Assembly: GCA_030617815.1 (NCBI GenBank)
Contig: JAUWUS010000004.1
Coordinates: 1 to 64,000 of the forward strand
Length of the DNA: 64,000 bases
DNA from: Gammaproteobacteria bacterium
Lineage (GTDB): Bacteria; Pseudomonadota; Gammaproteobacteria; UBA6429; Thiohalophilaceae
Direction: 5' to 3'
The first letter of the stretch is position 1; each line of letters opens with the position of its first letter. The notes beneath the pieces were generated by a model, which made no database searches, had not been told where the DNA came from, and saw nothing but the letters and a program-made list of their open reading frames with translations. Both the position numbers and the translations under genes were made by a program. Of this stretch, positions 8,833 through 16,909 are shown piece by piece.

Positions 8833-9485
8833 GTGAAATTGATAATAAGCATAAATTTATTGTTGTCGAAGGGCCGATAGGTGTAGGAAAAACGACGCTG
8901 GCTAAGCGACTTGCTGAATCTTTTGATACCGATTTGTTACTTGAAGGTGCTGGTGAAAATCCTTTTCTTAATGGTTTTTATGAAAACCAGAAGAATGTTG
9001 CCTTCCAGACACAATTGTTTTTTTTATTTCAACGTGCGCAACAAATGCAGGACTTACGCCAGGAAGATATGTTTCGTCCAGTGCATGTTGCTGATTTTAT
9101 TATGGAAAAGGATCGGTTGTTTGCCGAGATTACTCTGGATGAAGAAGAGTTCAAGCTTTACCAACAAGTTTATCAACATTTGACCATTGATGCTCCTGTT
9201 CCGGATTTAGTGATTTATTTACAGGCTCCGGTTAATGTTTTAAAAAAACGCATTTCACATCGTGGTCGTGGCTATGAAAGAAATATGACTGCGGATTATT
9301 TGCATAGAATCAATGAAAGTTATGCACGTTTTTTTCATAATTATATTCAATCACCTTTGTTGATTGTTAATGTAGAAGAGATCGATATTATTAATAATGA
9401 AAATGACTATACTTTGTTATTGGAGCAAATTAAACAAATGAAAAGTGGCCGGCACTATTTTAATCCTGCTACTGTTTCATTATAA
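8829..9485 (+). CDS. Deoxynucleoside kinase (dAdo/dGuo kinase-like)
   Basis: P-loop kinase of the deoxynucleoside kinase family, phosphorylating salvaged deoxynucleosides. It is 218 residues. The Walker A motif EGPIGVGKTTLAKRL is at residues 14-28, the substrate region includes FQTQLFFLFQRAQQ, and a lid-like arginine cluster is in ISHRGRGYERNM. The start overlaps folK by 4 bases and the gene precedes panB by 15 bases. The folK-dNK-panB order is known in gammaproteobacteria. Substrate preference between dAdo, dGuo and others cannot be read from sequence. Confidence 0.88.
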   Translation: MSEIDNKHKFIVVEGPIGVGKTTLAKRLAESFDTDLLLEGAGENPFLNGFYENQKNVAFQTQLFFLFQRAQQMQDLRQEDMFRPVHVADFIMEKDRLFAEITLDEEEFKLYQQVYQHLTIDAPVPDLVIYLQAPVNVLKKRISHRGRGYERNMTADYLHRINESYARFFHNYIQSPLLIVNVEEIDIINNENDYTLLLEQIKQMKSGRHYFNPATVSL

Positions 9486-9500
9486 AGTTGGTTTTTCTGC

Positions 9501-10298
9501 ATGATTACAATAAATGATTTGCACAAGCTGAAAGAACGTAATGAAAAAATTACGGTTTTGACAGCGTATGATGCCAGTTTCACAAAGCATCTGGAACAGG
9601 CAGGCGTTGAAGTGATTCTGGTGGGCGATTCTCTTGGTATGGTAATGCAAGGACATGATTCAACACTCCCCGTGACTGTTGATGAGATGGTTTATCACAC
9701 TAAAATGGTTTCTCGCGCAAGGGAAAATGCTTTATTGATTGCAGACATGCCTTATCACTCTTATCTTGATAAGGCGCAAGCTTTAAATAATGCGCGACGC
9801 TTAATGGAAGCGGGTGCGGATATGGTTAAGTTTGAAGGCGGCGGTCAATTTGTTTCGATAGCAGCGCACCTTATTAAACATAATATTCCAGTCTGCGGCC
9901 ACCTGGGTTTATTACCTCAATCAGTTAAGGAATTAGGTGGTTATAAAGTTCAGGGACGTGAACAATCGGCAGCTTCTATAATAATAGAAGACGCTCAGGC
10001 ATTAACGGCTGTCGGGGTAGAGCTCATCGTGCTGGAATGTATTCCACAACAACTGGCAAAACGTATAACCGATGAAGTTGATGTCATGACCATTGGTATT
10101 GGTGCCGGAGTAGACTGTAGTGGCCAGGTATTGGTATTGTATGATCTCCTGGGAATTACTCCGGGAAAACGACCTAAGTTTAGTAAAAATTTTCTTGCTG
10201 AATTAGATAAAAACAAATCGATTACCGCAGCCATTGAAGCTTATGTAACAGCGGTTAAAAATCTGGATTTCCCAGATGAAGAGCATTCTTTCAATTAA
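9501..10298 (+). CDS. panB: 3-methyl-2-oxobutanoate hydroxymethyltransferase
   Basis: First committed step of pantothenate synthesis: hydroxymethylation of alpha-ketoisovalerate with methylene-THF. It is 265 residues, the standard length. Motifs are TAYDASF, VGDSLGMV with the metal-binding Asp, and MVKFEGG. Its neighbours folK (folate) and panC/panD (pathway partners) support the role. Its 3' end overlaps by 4 bases the 3' end of a convergent acyltransferase gene, which separates it from panC. Confidence 0.97.
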   Translation: MITINDLHKLKERNEKITVLTAYDASFTKHLEQAGVEVILVGDSLGMVMQGHDSTLPVTVDEMVYHTKMVSRARENALLIADMPYHSYLDKAQALNNARRLMEAGADMVKFEGGGQFVSIAAHLIKHNIPVCGHLGLLPQSVKELGGYKVQGREQSAASIIIEDAQALTAVGVELIVLECIPQQLAKRITDEVDVMTIGIGAGVDCSGQVLVLYDLLGITPGKRPKFSKNFLAELDKNKSITAAIEAYVTAVKNLDFPDEEHSFN

Positions 10299-11242
10299 GA
10301 ATTATAATAATCTTTACCCGTGATTCGTTTATCTTTTATAGCGGGTTGCTTACGGAAACGCTTATAACTCCATTGATATTGTTCAGGTATATCGTGAATA
10401 CATTTTTCCAGCTCTGCATTTAGGTCAGCAACCGAATCTTCAAGTGAATCAATATCCATTTTATCCGGTTCAGAAAATATGATTTCATAACCTTGACCAT
10501 CTGTTAATCGTTTAGTGTAAGCAACGATTACTTTTGCATTTGTTTTACTTGCAAGGCGTGATATTAAAGTCATGCTATAAGCCTGAAGTCCAAAGAAAGG
10601 TGCGAATATCCCGTTTCCTTCGCTGGGTTCTTGATCTGGTAAAATACAAATCAGTTCATTTTTTTTCAAGGCTTTAAGCATGGCTCGTATACCTTGATTA
10701 TCTGTCGGAACAAGCTTGGCTCCAAAGCGTTCTCGTCCTTTTTTAACTATAGAGTCGAGTTGCGCCATTTTTGGTTTTTGGTACATACTGGTTGTAGAAT
10801 ATTTAGCCGAACAATATAAACCGAGCAACTCCCAATTTCCGAGATGAGGTAAGGCTAGAATTACGCCTTGTTGATTATTGATAGCTTGTTGGATAAGGGC
10901 TTCTCCATGCACTTCTTTAATTAATTTAAATAGTTTGTCTTTGCTCCATTGCCACATTGGGCTAGCTTCAGTTAAGGTTTTACCCGTTTCAATTAAACTT
11001 TTTTTAATAAGTTGTTGTTGATATTGTTTGTCCATTTCTGGGAAACATAATTGAATATTGGTTGTTGTTACATGGAGATTTCGATTAGGGAAAATTGATA
11101 ATAACCAACCGATAACACTGCCAAGCCGATGGTTGTTTCTGAGTGAAAATAATGCCAGTAAAGATATAAAGGTTTTTGTGAGAAAAATTTTCAATTTTAA
11201 TTTTATTATTCTGAAATACATCATACTTTTAATACTAAACAA
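10295..11242 (-). CDS. LpxL/HtrB-type lipid A acyltransferase
   Basis: Inner-membrane acyltransferase family adding secondary acyl chains to lipid A; 315 residues. A hydrophobic anchor lies at about residues 17-33. The catalytic HX4E motif HLGNWE is at 133-138, matching the LpxL position, and the later motif LPDQEPSEGNG is present. It lies reversed between panB and panC, sharing 4 terminal bases with panB and diverging from panC. LpxL versus LpxM/LpxP cannot be decided. Starts are ambiguous: MFSIKSMMYF has internal Met codons at residues 7 and 8. Confidence 0.87.
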   Translation of the reverse strand: MFSIKSMMYFRIIKLKLKIFLTKTFISLLALFSLRNNHRLGSVIGWLLSIFPNRNLHVTTTNIQLCFPEMDKQYQQQLIKKSLIETGKTLTEASPMWQWSKDKLFKLIKEVHGEALIQQAINNQQGVILALPHLGNWELLGLYCSAKYSTTSMYQKPKMAQLDSIVKKGRERFGAKLVPTDNQGIRAMLKALKKNELICILPDQEPSEGNGIFAPFFGLQAYSMTLISRLASKTNAKVIVAYTKRLTDGQGYEIIFSEPDKMDIDSLEDSVADLNAELEKCIHDIPEQYQWSYKRFRKQPAIKDKRITGKDYYNS

Positions 11243-11372
11243 TATTGCGCGGGGAGGTGAATTTTGTCAGTTTTTTGCTCAAAGTACAAAAGTTAGTTTA
11301 CATGATCTTCTTTTAATAAAAATTGTGTTTACAATAGATTAATGTAGACCGACGATTACTGGATTTCCAATA

Positions 11373-12227
11373 ATGCAGATTATTTCAGATATTAAAAAAA
11401 CGAGCAGCTTGTGTCAAAAATGGCGAGACAAGGGTGAGTCGATTTCTTTTGTGCCAACCATGGGCTGCCTGCATGCAGGGCATCTAAGCTTAATTAAAAA
11501 GGCGCAATCATTAGCCGATCATGTTGTTGTGAGTATTTTTGTTAACCCCCTACAATTTGACAATGCTGATGATTTATTGAAATATCCTGTCACGTTAGAC
11601 GAAGATACCCTCAAGTTAGCTGATTTTAATGTGGATCTTGTTTTTACACCTAAAGCGAATGCATTTTATCCTGATGGGGAAAACCAGGTAAAACAAATTG
11701 ATCTGGGTTCGATTACTGTTTTGCTGGAAGGTGCTCAACGCCCCGGACATTTTGCCGGCGTGGCAACGGTGGTAAAACATTTATTTGAGATAATCCGGCC
11801 TAATGTTGCAGTTTTTGGAGAAAAAGATTTTCAGCAATTGATGGTGATAAAACAGCTTGTTGAGACATTCCCACTTGATGTTGAAATTATCGGCATGCCG
11901 ACTTTTCGTGAGCAAGATGGACTGGCAATGAGTTCGCGTAATCTCCGTTTAAGTGAAAATGAGCGTAAAAAAGCCCCGGCAATTTATCAACAGTTAAAAT
12001 CGATAAAATCGGCAATAAATGCATCTACAAATATTGATACAGCTGATTTTGTCGAGCTTGAACGAAGGGCTTGTGAAAATTTAACTGCAGTGGGTTTTGT
12101 TCCGGACTATGTCGCTATTCGCGAAACGGACACACTTTCCATCCCTGAAAATCACAATAATTCACTGGTTATTCTGGTAGCCGTAAAATTAGGACAAATA
12201 CGTTTAATCGACAATATTCGTGTGTAA
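11373..12227 (+). CDS. panC: Pantothenate synthetase
   Basis: ATP-dependent condensation of pantoate and beta-alanine. It is 284 residues. The nucleotidyltransferase motif is PTMGCLHAGHLSLI, with the HxGH signature near residue 34, and later motifs are FGEKDFQQL and MSSRNLRLS. The start ATG 11373 gives the standard N-terminus. panD follows 93 bases later. The inverted acyltransferase gene means it is not in one transcript with panB, and its promoter should lie in 11243-11372. Confidence 0.97.
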   Translation: MQIISDIKKTSSLCQKWRDKGESISFVPTMGCLHAGHLSLIKKAQSLADHVVVSIFVNPLQFDNADDLLKYPVTLDEDTLKLADFNVDLVFTPKANAFYPDGENQVKQIDLGSITVLLEGAQRPGHFAGVATVVKHLFEIIRPNVAVFGEKDFQQLMVIKQLVETFPLDVEIIGMPTFREQDGLAMSSRNLRLSENERKKAPAIYQQLKSIKSAINASTNIDTADFVELERRACENLTAVGFVPDYVAIRETDTLSIPENHNNSLVILVAVKLGQIRLIDNIRV

Positions 12228-12275
12228 AAAGGCGTATTTATCTCTTTTGACAAGTATTTTGAACATGAGAATGCG

Positions 12276-12284
12276 TGTTATAAT
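12276..12284 (+). promoter_or_regulatory. Extended -10 promoter candidate for panD
   Basis: TGTTATAAT, an extended -10 box (TG-n-TATAAT), lies 37 bases before the panD start. A TTGACA exists further upstream but at a 26-base spacing, too long for a normal -35. Confidence 0.45.
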
Positions 12285-12320
12285 GAACACTCTTAAAATG
12301 AAAGAGTCTGATTTATTGTT

Positions 12321-12701
12321 ATGAATACCGTTATGCTTAAAGGAAAATTGCACCGTGTCACGGTGACGCATTCTGAACTTGAATACGAAGGTTCATGCGC
12401 GATTGATCGGCATTTGCTGGAAACAGCGGGTATCCGTGAATATGAGCAAATTGAGATTTATAACGTAACAAATGGTGAGCGTTTTACGACGTACGCTATT
12501 CTTGCTGAAGATAATTCAGGTGTTATTTCTATTAATGGTGCCGCTGCACATAAAGCGGATCCTGGTGATATCATTATTATTTGTGCTTATGTAGGGTTAA
12601 ATCAGCAAGAACTGGCGAATTTTAAGCCAAAGCTGGTTTATGTGGATGAGAAGAACCAAATCACGCATACGCGCCATACTATCCCTGTTCAGGTCGCTTA
12701 A
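12321..12701 (+). CDS. panD: Aspartate 1-decarboxylase (pyruvoyl enzyme)
   Basis: Makes beta-alanine from aspartate for pantothenate; it self-cleaves between Gly24 and Ser25 to form the pyruvoyl group, and the EGSC context is intact at residues 23-26. It is 126 residues, as in E. coli. The Tyr/Arg-rich active-site segment YNVTNGERF and [12 protein letters not shown] are present. It follows panC and completes the beta-alanine branch. It may have its own extended -10 promoter. Confidence 0.97.
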   Translation: MNTVMLKGKLHRVTVTHSELEYEGSCAIDRHLLETAGIREYEQIEIYNVTNGERFTTYAILAEDNSGVISINGAAAHKADPGDIIIICAYVGLNQQELANFKPKLVYVDEKNQITHTRHTIPVQVA

Positions 12702-12964
12702 AAGCTAGTCCCCCACTTAATAATTAGTCCCCCCGCTAAAGAATTACTGTTTGCAAGCAGGGGTGTTTGTTTTATAGTTTAGATCATATATTTGTAGTTT
12801 ATTTTCTCCTATCCCCCAGGAAAAAGTTAAAATATTAAGTTAATTTCTGTAATTTACTATAGAAAACTGATTATTTGCCGACAATAGTAAGAGAATAGCT
12901 TATTTTTAGTTTAAAAACTGTGACTTTTGTCCGGTTTTAGGAAAGTTTTATTGTGGGAGATATT

Positions 12965-15900
12965 ATGGCTCAAGGCCAAAAAAATTCATCAAAAAACCAG
13001 TCGGGAAAAGAAAATCGCGCTTACCCGCGTTATCCGGTTGCATTAAAAGCTGAGCTTATTCTTCAGGGTAAAGGAACTCTGGAATTAATGCTTAGGGATT
13101 ATTGTATTGGTGGACTGTTTGCTGAGCTGGTTGATTCTTCTTTATTGGGTAAGCAGACTTCTGTTTTTGTGCCTGAAATAGGTGATGTGCTTAAAGTTGT
13201 TACCAGTGTAAAAAATGCCGGAGTTGAAAAAAAATTAAGTTTTGATTCGAAAGTAATGCGTGTTGAGAATGGTTACATTGGCGTTTCTTTTATTAATCCG
13301 GATATCCTGGCTGTTCAAGCCATACATAAATTTGCAGCGTCCAGAAAAAAGCAAGATGTTGCTGATACTAAAGAAGACTTCGGTACTACACAAACTGATT
13401 TTAATGGTAAATCTGCCGTGCAGATATTAACCGAAGCTCATCAATTGGTGGGCAACGAATTAAAACCATTAATGGACAAATTCCATAGTAGTATTTCGGA
13501 GCATTTTTTTGATGCAGCAAAAGAAACGTTTGATTTAGCAAAGCAAAATGCGTTATTTGAATCGTTAGGTATTTTAGAAAAAAATAAAAATAAAATAACC
13601 AAATCATTTATAACAATATACCAAAATAAAATTAAGAATTATTCACCTCAGGACATTTTACATGAAGATACGAATGAGGAAGAAAAGGAAATATCTTTAG
13701 AGACTCTCTCTCTTGTTGAAGCCGATGAACTGGATAACTGGTTGTCTATTTCCAGTATTATTACGAATATTGATGCCGATAATCGCGATGAATTAAATAA
13801 AATTGAACGCCGGGCAACTGCTTTGTATCAGGCAAAAATTAATAAGAAAAATAATCCCTTTGGCCCCGCTCTTTTTGCCCAGGCTTTTCAGGAATCATTA
13901 GATGATATTGAAATTAAGCATGCGGTTAAATTGGTGTGTTATACCGCTTTTCGTGATGTGTATTTATCGCTAGCAGAAAAACTTTATGAAAATATTAATA
14001 AATTTTTTATTGATAATGATGTTTTACCGATATTAAAATTTAAGGTGGAATGCTCAGATAAAAAATCCTCCTCCTCAGCAGCTGATTCTGTTCCTGAACC
14101 AGAACAAGAATTTACAGAAGATGTTCCATCTGGTACCCAGGGACAGTCCGGACCAGCCACGGTGCCTTCAGGAAAAACAGACGGACACTCTACCGCGGTA
14201 CAAACTTTTATGCCTGCAAACCGGGGAATGGCTCCTGACTTTTCGGGCGATTTTTCCAGCCAGGGACGAGATTTTGTAAAGTCTATGCATCAACAACCAC
14301 CTGTTTCTGGCGGGGCGGGTGGATCATCTGGAATATTGGATGTTTTTAGTGATTTGCGTGGTTTGCAACAAAATCTTGATCAGGTTCATGCTGGTGTACC
14401 CAGTGATCAACTTTCAGCTGCACCAACAACAGCTACTTTACCTGATGGTGGAATGGCACAACACTTTAGTACAACCGATTTACTGGATGCTTTATCGAGT
14501 CAGCAGTTGACCGGTTATGATTATGCGACACAGTCTGATTCAAGTCAGCTGGACTTTAAAGAAAAAATTGAAAGTATCCTGGCAGTCAAAGGTGGCGCTG
14601 AAAATAAAATTATTAGTGCGCGTGAAGGCCAGGTTATTGATGTAGCCAGTAATGTGTTTAGTTCTTTAATGAGTGACTTTCAGGTCGCAGAAAGTATTCG
14701 TCCCTGGATTAGACAGCTTGAAGTGCCGGTCCTTAAAATGGCAATTATGGATACGGATGTCTTTACTGATACATCACATGTTGTCCGCCAAGTTATAAAT
14801 AAAATATCTGAATTAGAAGTATTAGCCGATACAGACGATGCCGATGAACAAGAAGCGGTAAAACGTGCATTTGACTGGCTGGTTAAAGTCATAAATGAAG
14901 ACTTTGACGGCACCACAAAAGTTTTTGAACGTATTGCTCAACAACTCGATATCCTGATTAAAATTCAAAGCCAGACTTTTGATAATAACTTAAAAGTTGT
15001 TGTTGATGAGTTCCTGGCAGAAGATGAAGTTACTGATGGTGAAATAATTGAGGATGAAGAAGTTGTTATAGATGCTGAAGATGAATGGGCACGTCGTGTC
15101 AGCCGTCTGGAAGAAGGTGACTGGGTTTTGTTCGATGCTTTTTCTGAAACACCAATACGGTTAAAAGTAGGTTGGGTTGCAAGGCGTAAAGGTAAGTTTG
15201 TTTTTGTTAATATATTAGGTAAAAAAGAGAAAGTATTAAAAGCAGAAGAACTCATTGAATTATTTAAAGCTGGGGAAACCCTTGTTCTGGATGAAGCAGA
15301 AGAACCCGCAATGGACCGTGCGCAGTATTCAATGTTACAAAAATTGCATAAACAATTGTTATTTCAATCCACACATGATCAACTTACCGGCTTGATGAAT
15401 CGTCGTGAATTTGAAATTTGTCTTGAGCAGGCCATTGATGATGCAAAAATTGCTAATACTAAACATGCTCTTTGTTATATTGATTTAGATAAATTTAGTG
15501 TTATTAATAATAGTTGTGGCTATGAAGGTGGGGACGCCTTAATAAAAGAAATCTCTGGCATTCTGAATAAACATTTATCTCAAAATAGCGCTTTATCCCG
15601 TTTTAGTGGAGATGAATTTTGTATGCTCTTATGTGGCCATGGCACTGATGATGCTTTAGACGTTGTGGAAAATTTATTAGAAGAACTTAATAATTACCGT
15701 TTTGTTTGGGAAGATAAACGTTTGTCGATTGCTATGAGTATTGGCCTGGTACAAATTAAAGGCCATGGACAAAAAGTTGTAAAATTGCTGCAGGACGCAG
15801 AAGCAAGTTGTGGTGTTGCAAAAGAAATTGGTGGCCATCGAGTTCAGGTTTATCATGAAGGACATGCACGTTTAGATAAGCGTGATGCAGAAATGAAATG

Positions 15901-16645
15901 GGCAGCAAAGATTGATCGCGCACTTGATGAAAATGCTTTACATTTACGTTGCCAACGTATTATGCCATTAGCAATTGATGATAGTTATCATGATCATTAT
16001 GAAATTTTATTAGGTATAACGGATGATTTAGGTGAGCAAAGTGCTCTGCAACAATTTATTCGTGCCGCTGAAAATTATAAACGAATGGCGGATATTGATC
16101 GCTGGGTAATAAAAACAGCATTTAAGTGGATTTCTGATCACAGAACAGAACTTGATCATGTTAGTAGTTTTTCTATTAATCTTTCCGGACATTCCTTGAA
16201 TGATCTTGGGTTAATGGAATTTGTTATGAAACAAATGCGTGATACCAACGTTCCTATTGGTAAGATTTGTTTTGAAATTACTGAAACATTGGGTATTGCC
16301 AGTCTTTCTGATGCCGCAGACTTTATTAAACGATTTAAAACGACCGGGTGTACGTTCTCGTTGGATGATTTTGGCAGCGGTATGTCATCTTACGGTTATT
16401 TGAAAAGTTTACCCGTCGATTATCTTAAAATTGATGGTGTATTTGTTAAAGATATGGCGACCAACCCAAATGATTACGCAGTAGTAAAATCAATTAATGA
16501 AATTGGCCATTTCATGGGTAAAAAGATTATTGCTGAATATGTTCAGGACGACGAAACCATTCAGTTGTTAAAGGATCTTGGCATAGATTATGCGCAAGGT
16601 TATGGTATTGAAAAGCCGCGCTTACTTGACGACATCCTCCGTTAA
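12965..16645 (+). CDS. PilZ-DUF1631-GGDEF-EAL c-di-GMP protein
   Basis: Large cytoplasmic signalling protein, 1,226 residues from ATG 12965, which has a GGGAG ribosome site 5 bases upstream; a GTG at 12953 is in frame but less well placed. The N-terminal PilZ domain has the RxxxR motif at residues 18-22; its second motif reads DYCIGG, Cys replacing the usual Ser. A long DUF1631-type helical region with a Pro/Ser/Gly-rich linker follows (about 130-790). The GGDEF domain has SGDEF at 881-885 and no RxxD inhibitory site. The EAL domain starts with EILLG at 1013, and its other metal ligands, DDFGSG (1134) and LKID, are kept. Both synthesis and breakdown of c-di-GMP are possible; the balance is unknown. 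Confidence 0.9.
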   Translation: MAQGQKNSSKNQSGKENRAYPRYPVALKAELILQGKGTLELMLRDYCIGGLFAELVDSSLLGKQTSVFVPEIGDVLKVVTSVKNAGVEKKLSFDSKVMRVENGYIGVSFINPDILAVQAIHKFAASRKKQDVADTKEDFGTTQTDFNGKSAVQILTEAHQLVGNELKPLMDKFHSSISEHFFDAAKETFDLAKQNALFESLGILEKNKNKITKSFITIYQNKIKNYSPQDILHEDTNEEEKEISLETLSLVEADELDNWLSISSIITNIDADNRDELNKIERRATALYQAKINKKNNPFGPALFAQAFQESLDDIEIKHAVKLVCYTAFRDVYLSLAEKLYENINKFFIDNDVLPILKFKVECSDKKSSSSAADSVPEPEQEFTEDVPSGTQGQSGPATVPSGKTDGHSTAVQTFMPANRGMAPDFSGDFSSQGRDFVKSMHQQPPVSGGAGGSSGILDVFSDLRGLQQNLDQVHAGVPSDQLSAAPTTATLPDGGMAQHFSTTDLLDALSSQQLTGYDYATQSDSSQLDFKEKIESILAVKGGAENKIISAREGQVIDVASNVFSSLMSDFQVAESIRPWIRQLEVPVLKMAIMDTDVFTDTSHVVRQVINKISELEVLADTDDADEQEAVKRAFDWLVKVINEDFDGTTKVFERIAQQLDILIKIQSQTFDNNLKVVVDEFLAEDEVTDGEIIEDEEVVIDAEDEWARRVSRLEEGDWVLFDAFSETPIRLKVGWVARRKGKFVFVNILGKKEKVLKAEELIELFKAGETLVLDEAEEPAMDRAQYSMLQKLHKQLLFQSTHDQLTGLMNRREFEICLEQAIDDAKIANTKHALCYIDLDKFSVINNSCGYEGGDALIKEISGILNKHLSQNSALSRFSGDEFCMLLCGHGTDDALDVVENLLEELNNYRFVWEDKRLSIAMSIGLVQIKGHGQKVVKLLQDAEASCGVAKEIGGHRVQVYHEGHARLDKRDAEMKWAAKIDRALDENALHLRCQRIMPLAIDDSYHDHYEILLGITDDLGEQSALQQFIRAAENYKRMADIDRWVIKTAFKWISDHRTELDHVSSFSINLSGHSLNDLGLMEFVMKQMRDTNVPIGKICFEITETLGIASLSDAADFIKRFKTTGCTFSLDDFGSGMSSYGYLKSLPVDYLKIDGVFVKDMATNPNDYAVVKSINEIGHFMGKKIIAEYVQDDETIQLLKDLGIDYAQGYGIEKPRLLDDILR

Positions 16646-16654
16646 ATTTAAAAC

Positions 16655-16764
16655 CAATCTGAGACACAATTACTGCGTTGCAACTAAAAAAGAGAAAACT
16701 CACTTACTTATGTAAGCTACGTTTTCTCTTTTTTAATTGCGCCTTGTTCTTGAATCTCAGATTG
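16655..16764. repeat. Palindromic repeat family, copy A
   Basis: A 110-base element with terminal arms CAATCTGAGA / TCTCAGATTG. It shares CACAATTACTGCGTTG near the left end and CGCCTTGTTCT near the right end with copies at 16802, 39362 and 50131. Its centre differs from the others and forms its own stem (AAAAAAGAGAAAAC against GTTTTCTCTTTTTT). It lies just after the c-di-GMP protein gene and may also terminate transcription. Confidence 0.8.
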
Positions 16765-16801
16765 CTTTTAATTAAATCTTGATAATTCTATAAAAGGTTA
16801 G

Positions 16802-16901
16802 CTGAGCTGCAAGAGCAAGGCAAAAACTTACGAAAAAGCGGAATTTATATGAAATAAATGAGCATTTTGAGTAAGTTTTTAACGCAGCTATTGTGGCTCA
16901 G
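16802..16901. repeat. Palindromic repeat family, copy B (inverted orientation)
   Basis: A 100-base element bounded by CTGAGC / GCTCAG. Read on the minus strand it matches copy C over CTGCGTT, CTCAAAATGCTCAT, ATTCCGCTTTTTCGT and GCCTTGCTCT. An inner stem (AAAAACTTAC / GTAAGTTTTT) is perfect in this copy. It sits between the converging ends of the c-di-GMP gene and ppc. Confidence 0.8.
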
Positions 16902-16909
16902 ATAGTCTT

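Noticed and set aside
12702-12964. GC-rich CCCCCGC and GCAGGGG segments after panD considered as a terminator
   Set aside because: The arms are separated by about 20 bases and no T run follows the expected hairpin; nothing else recognisable is in this gap.
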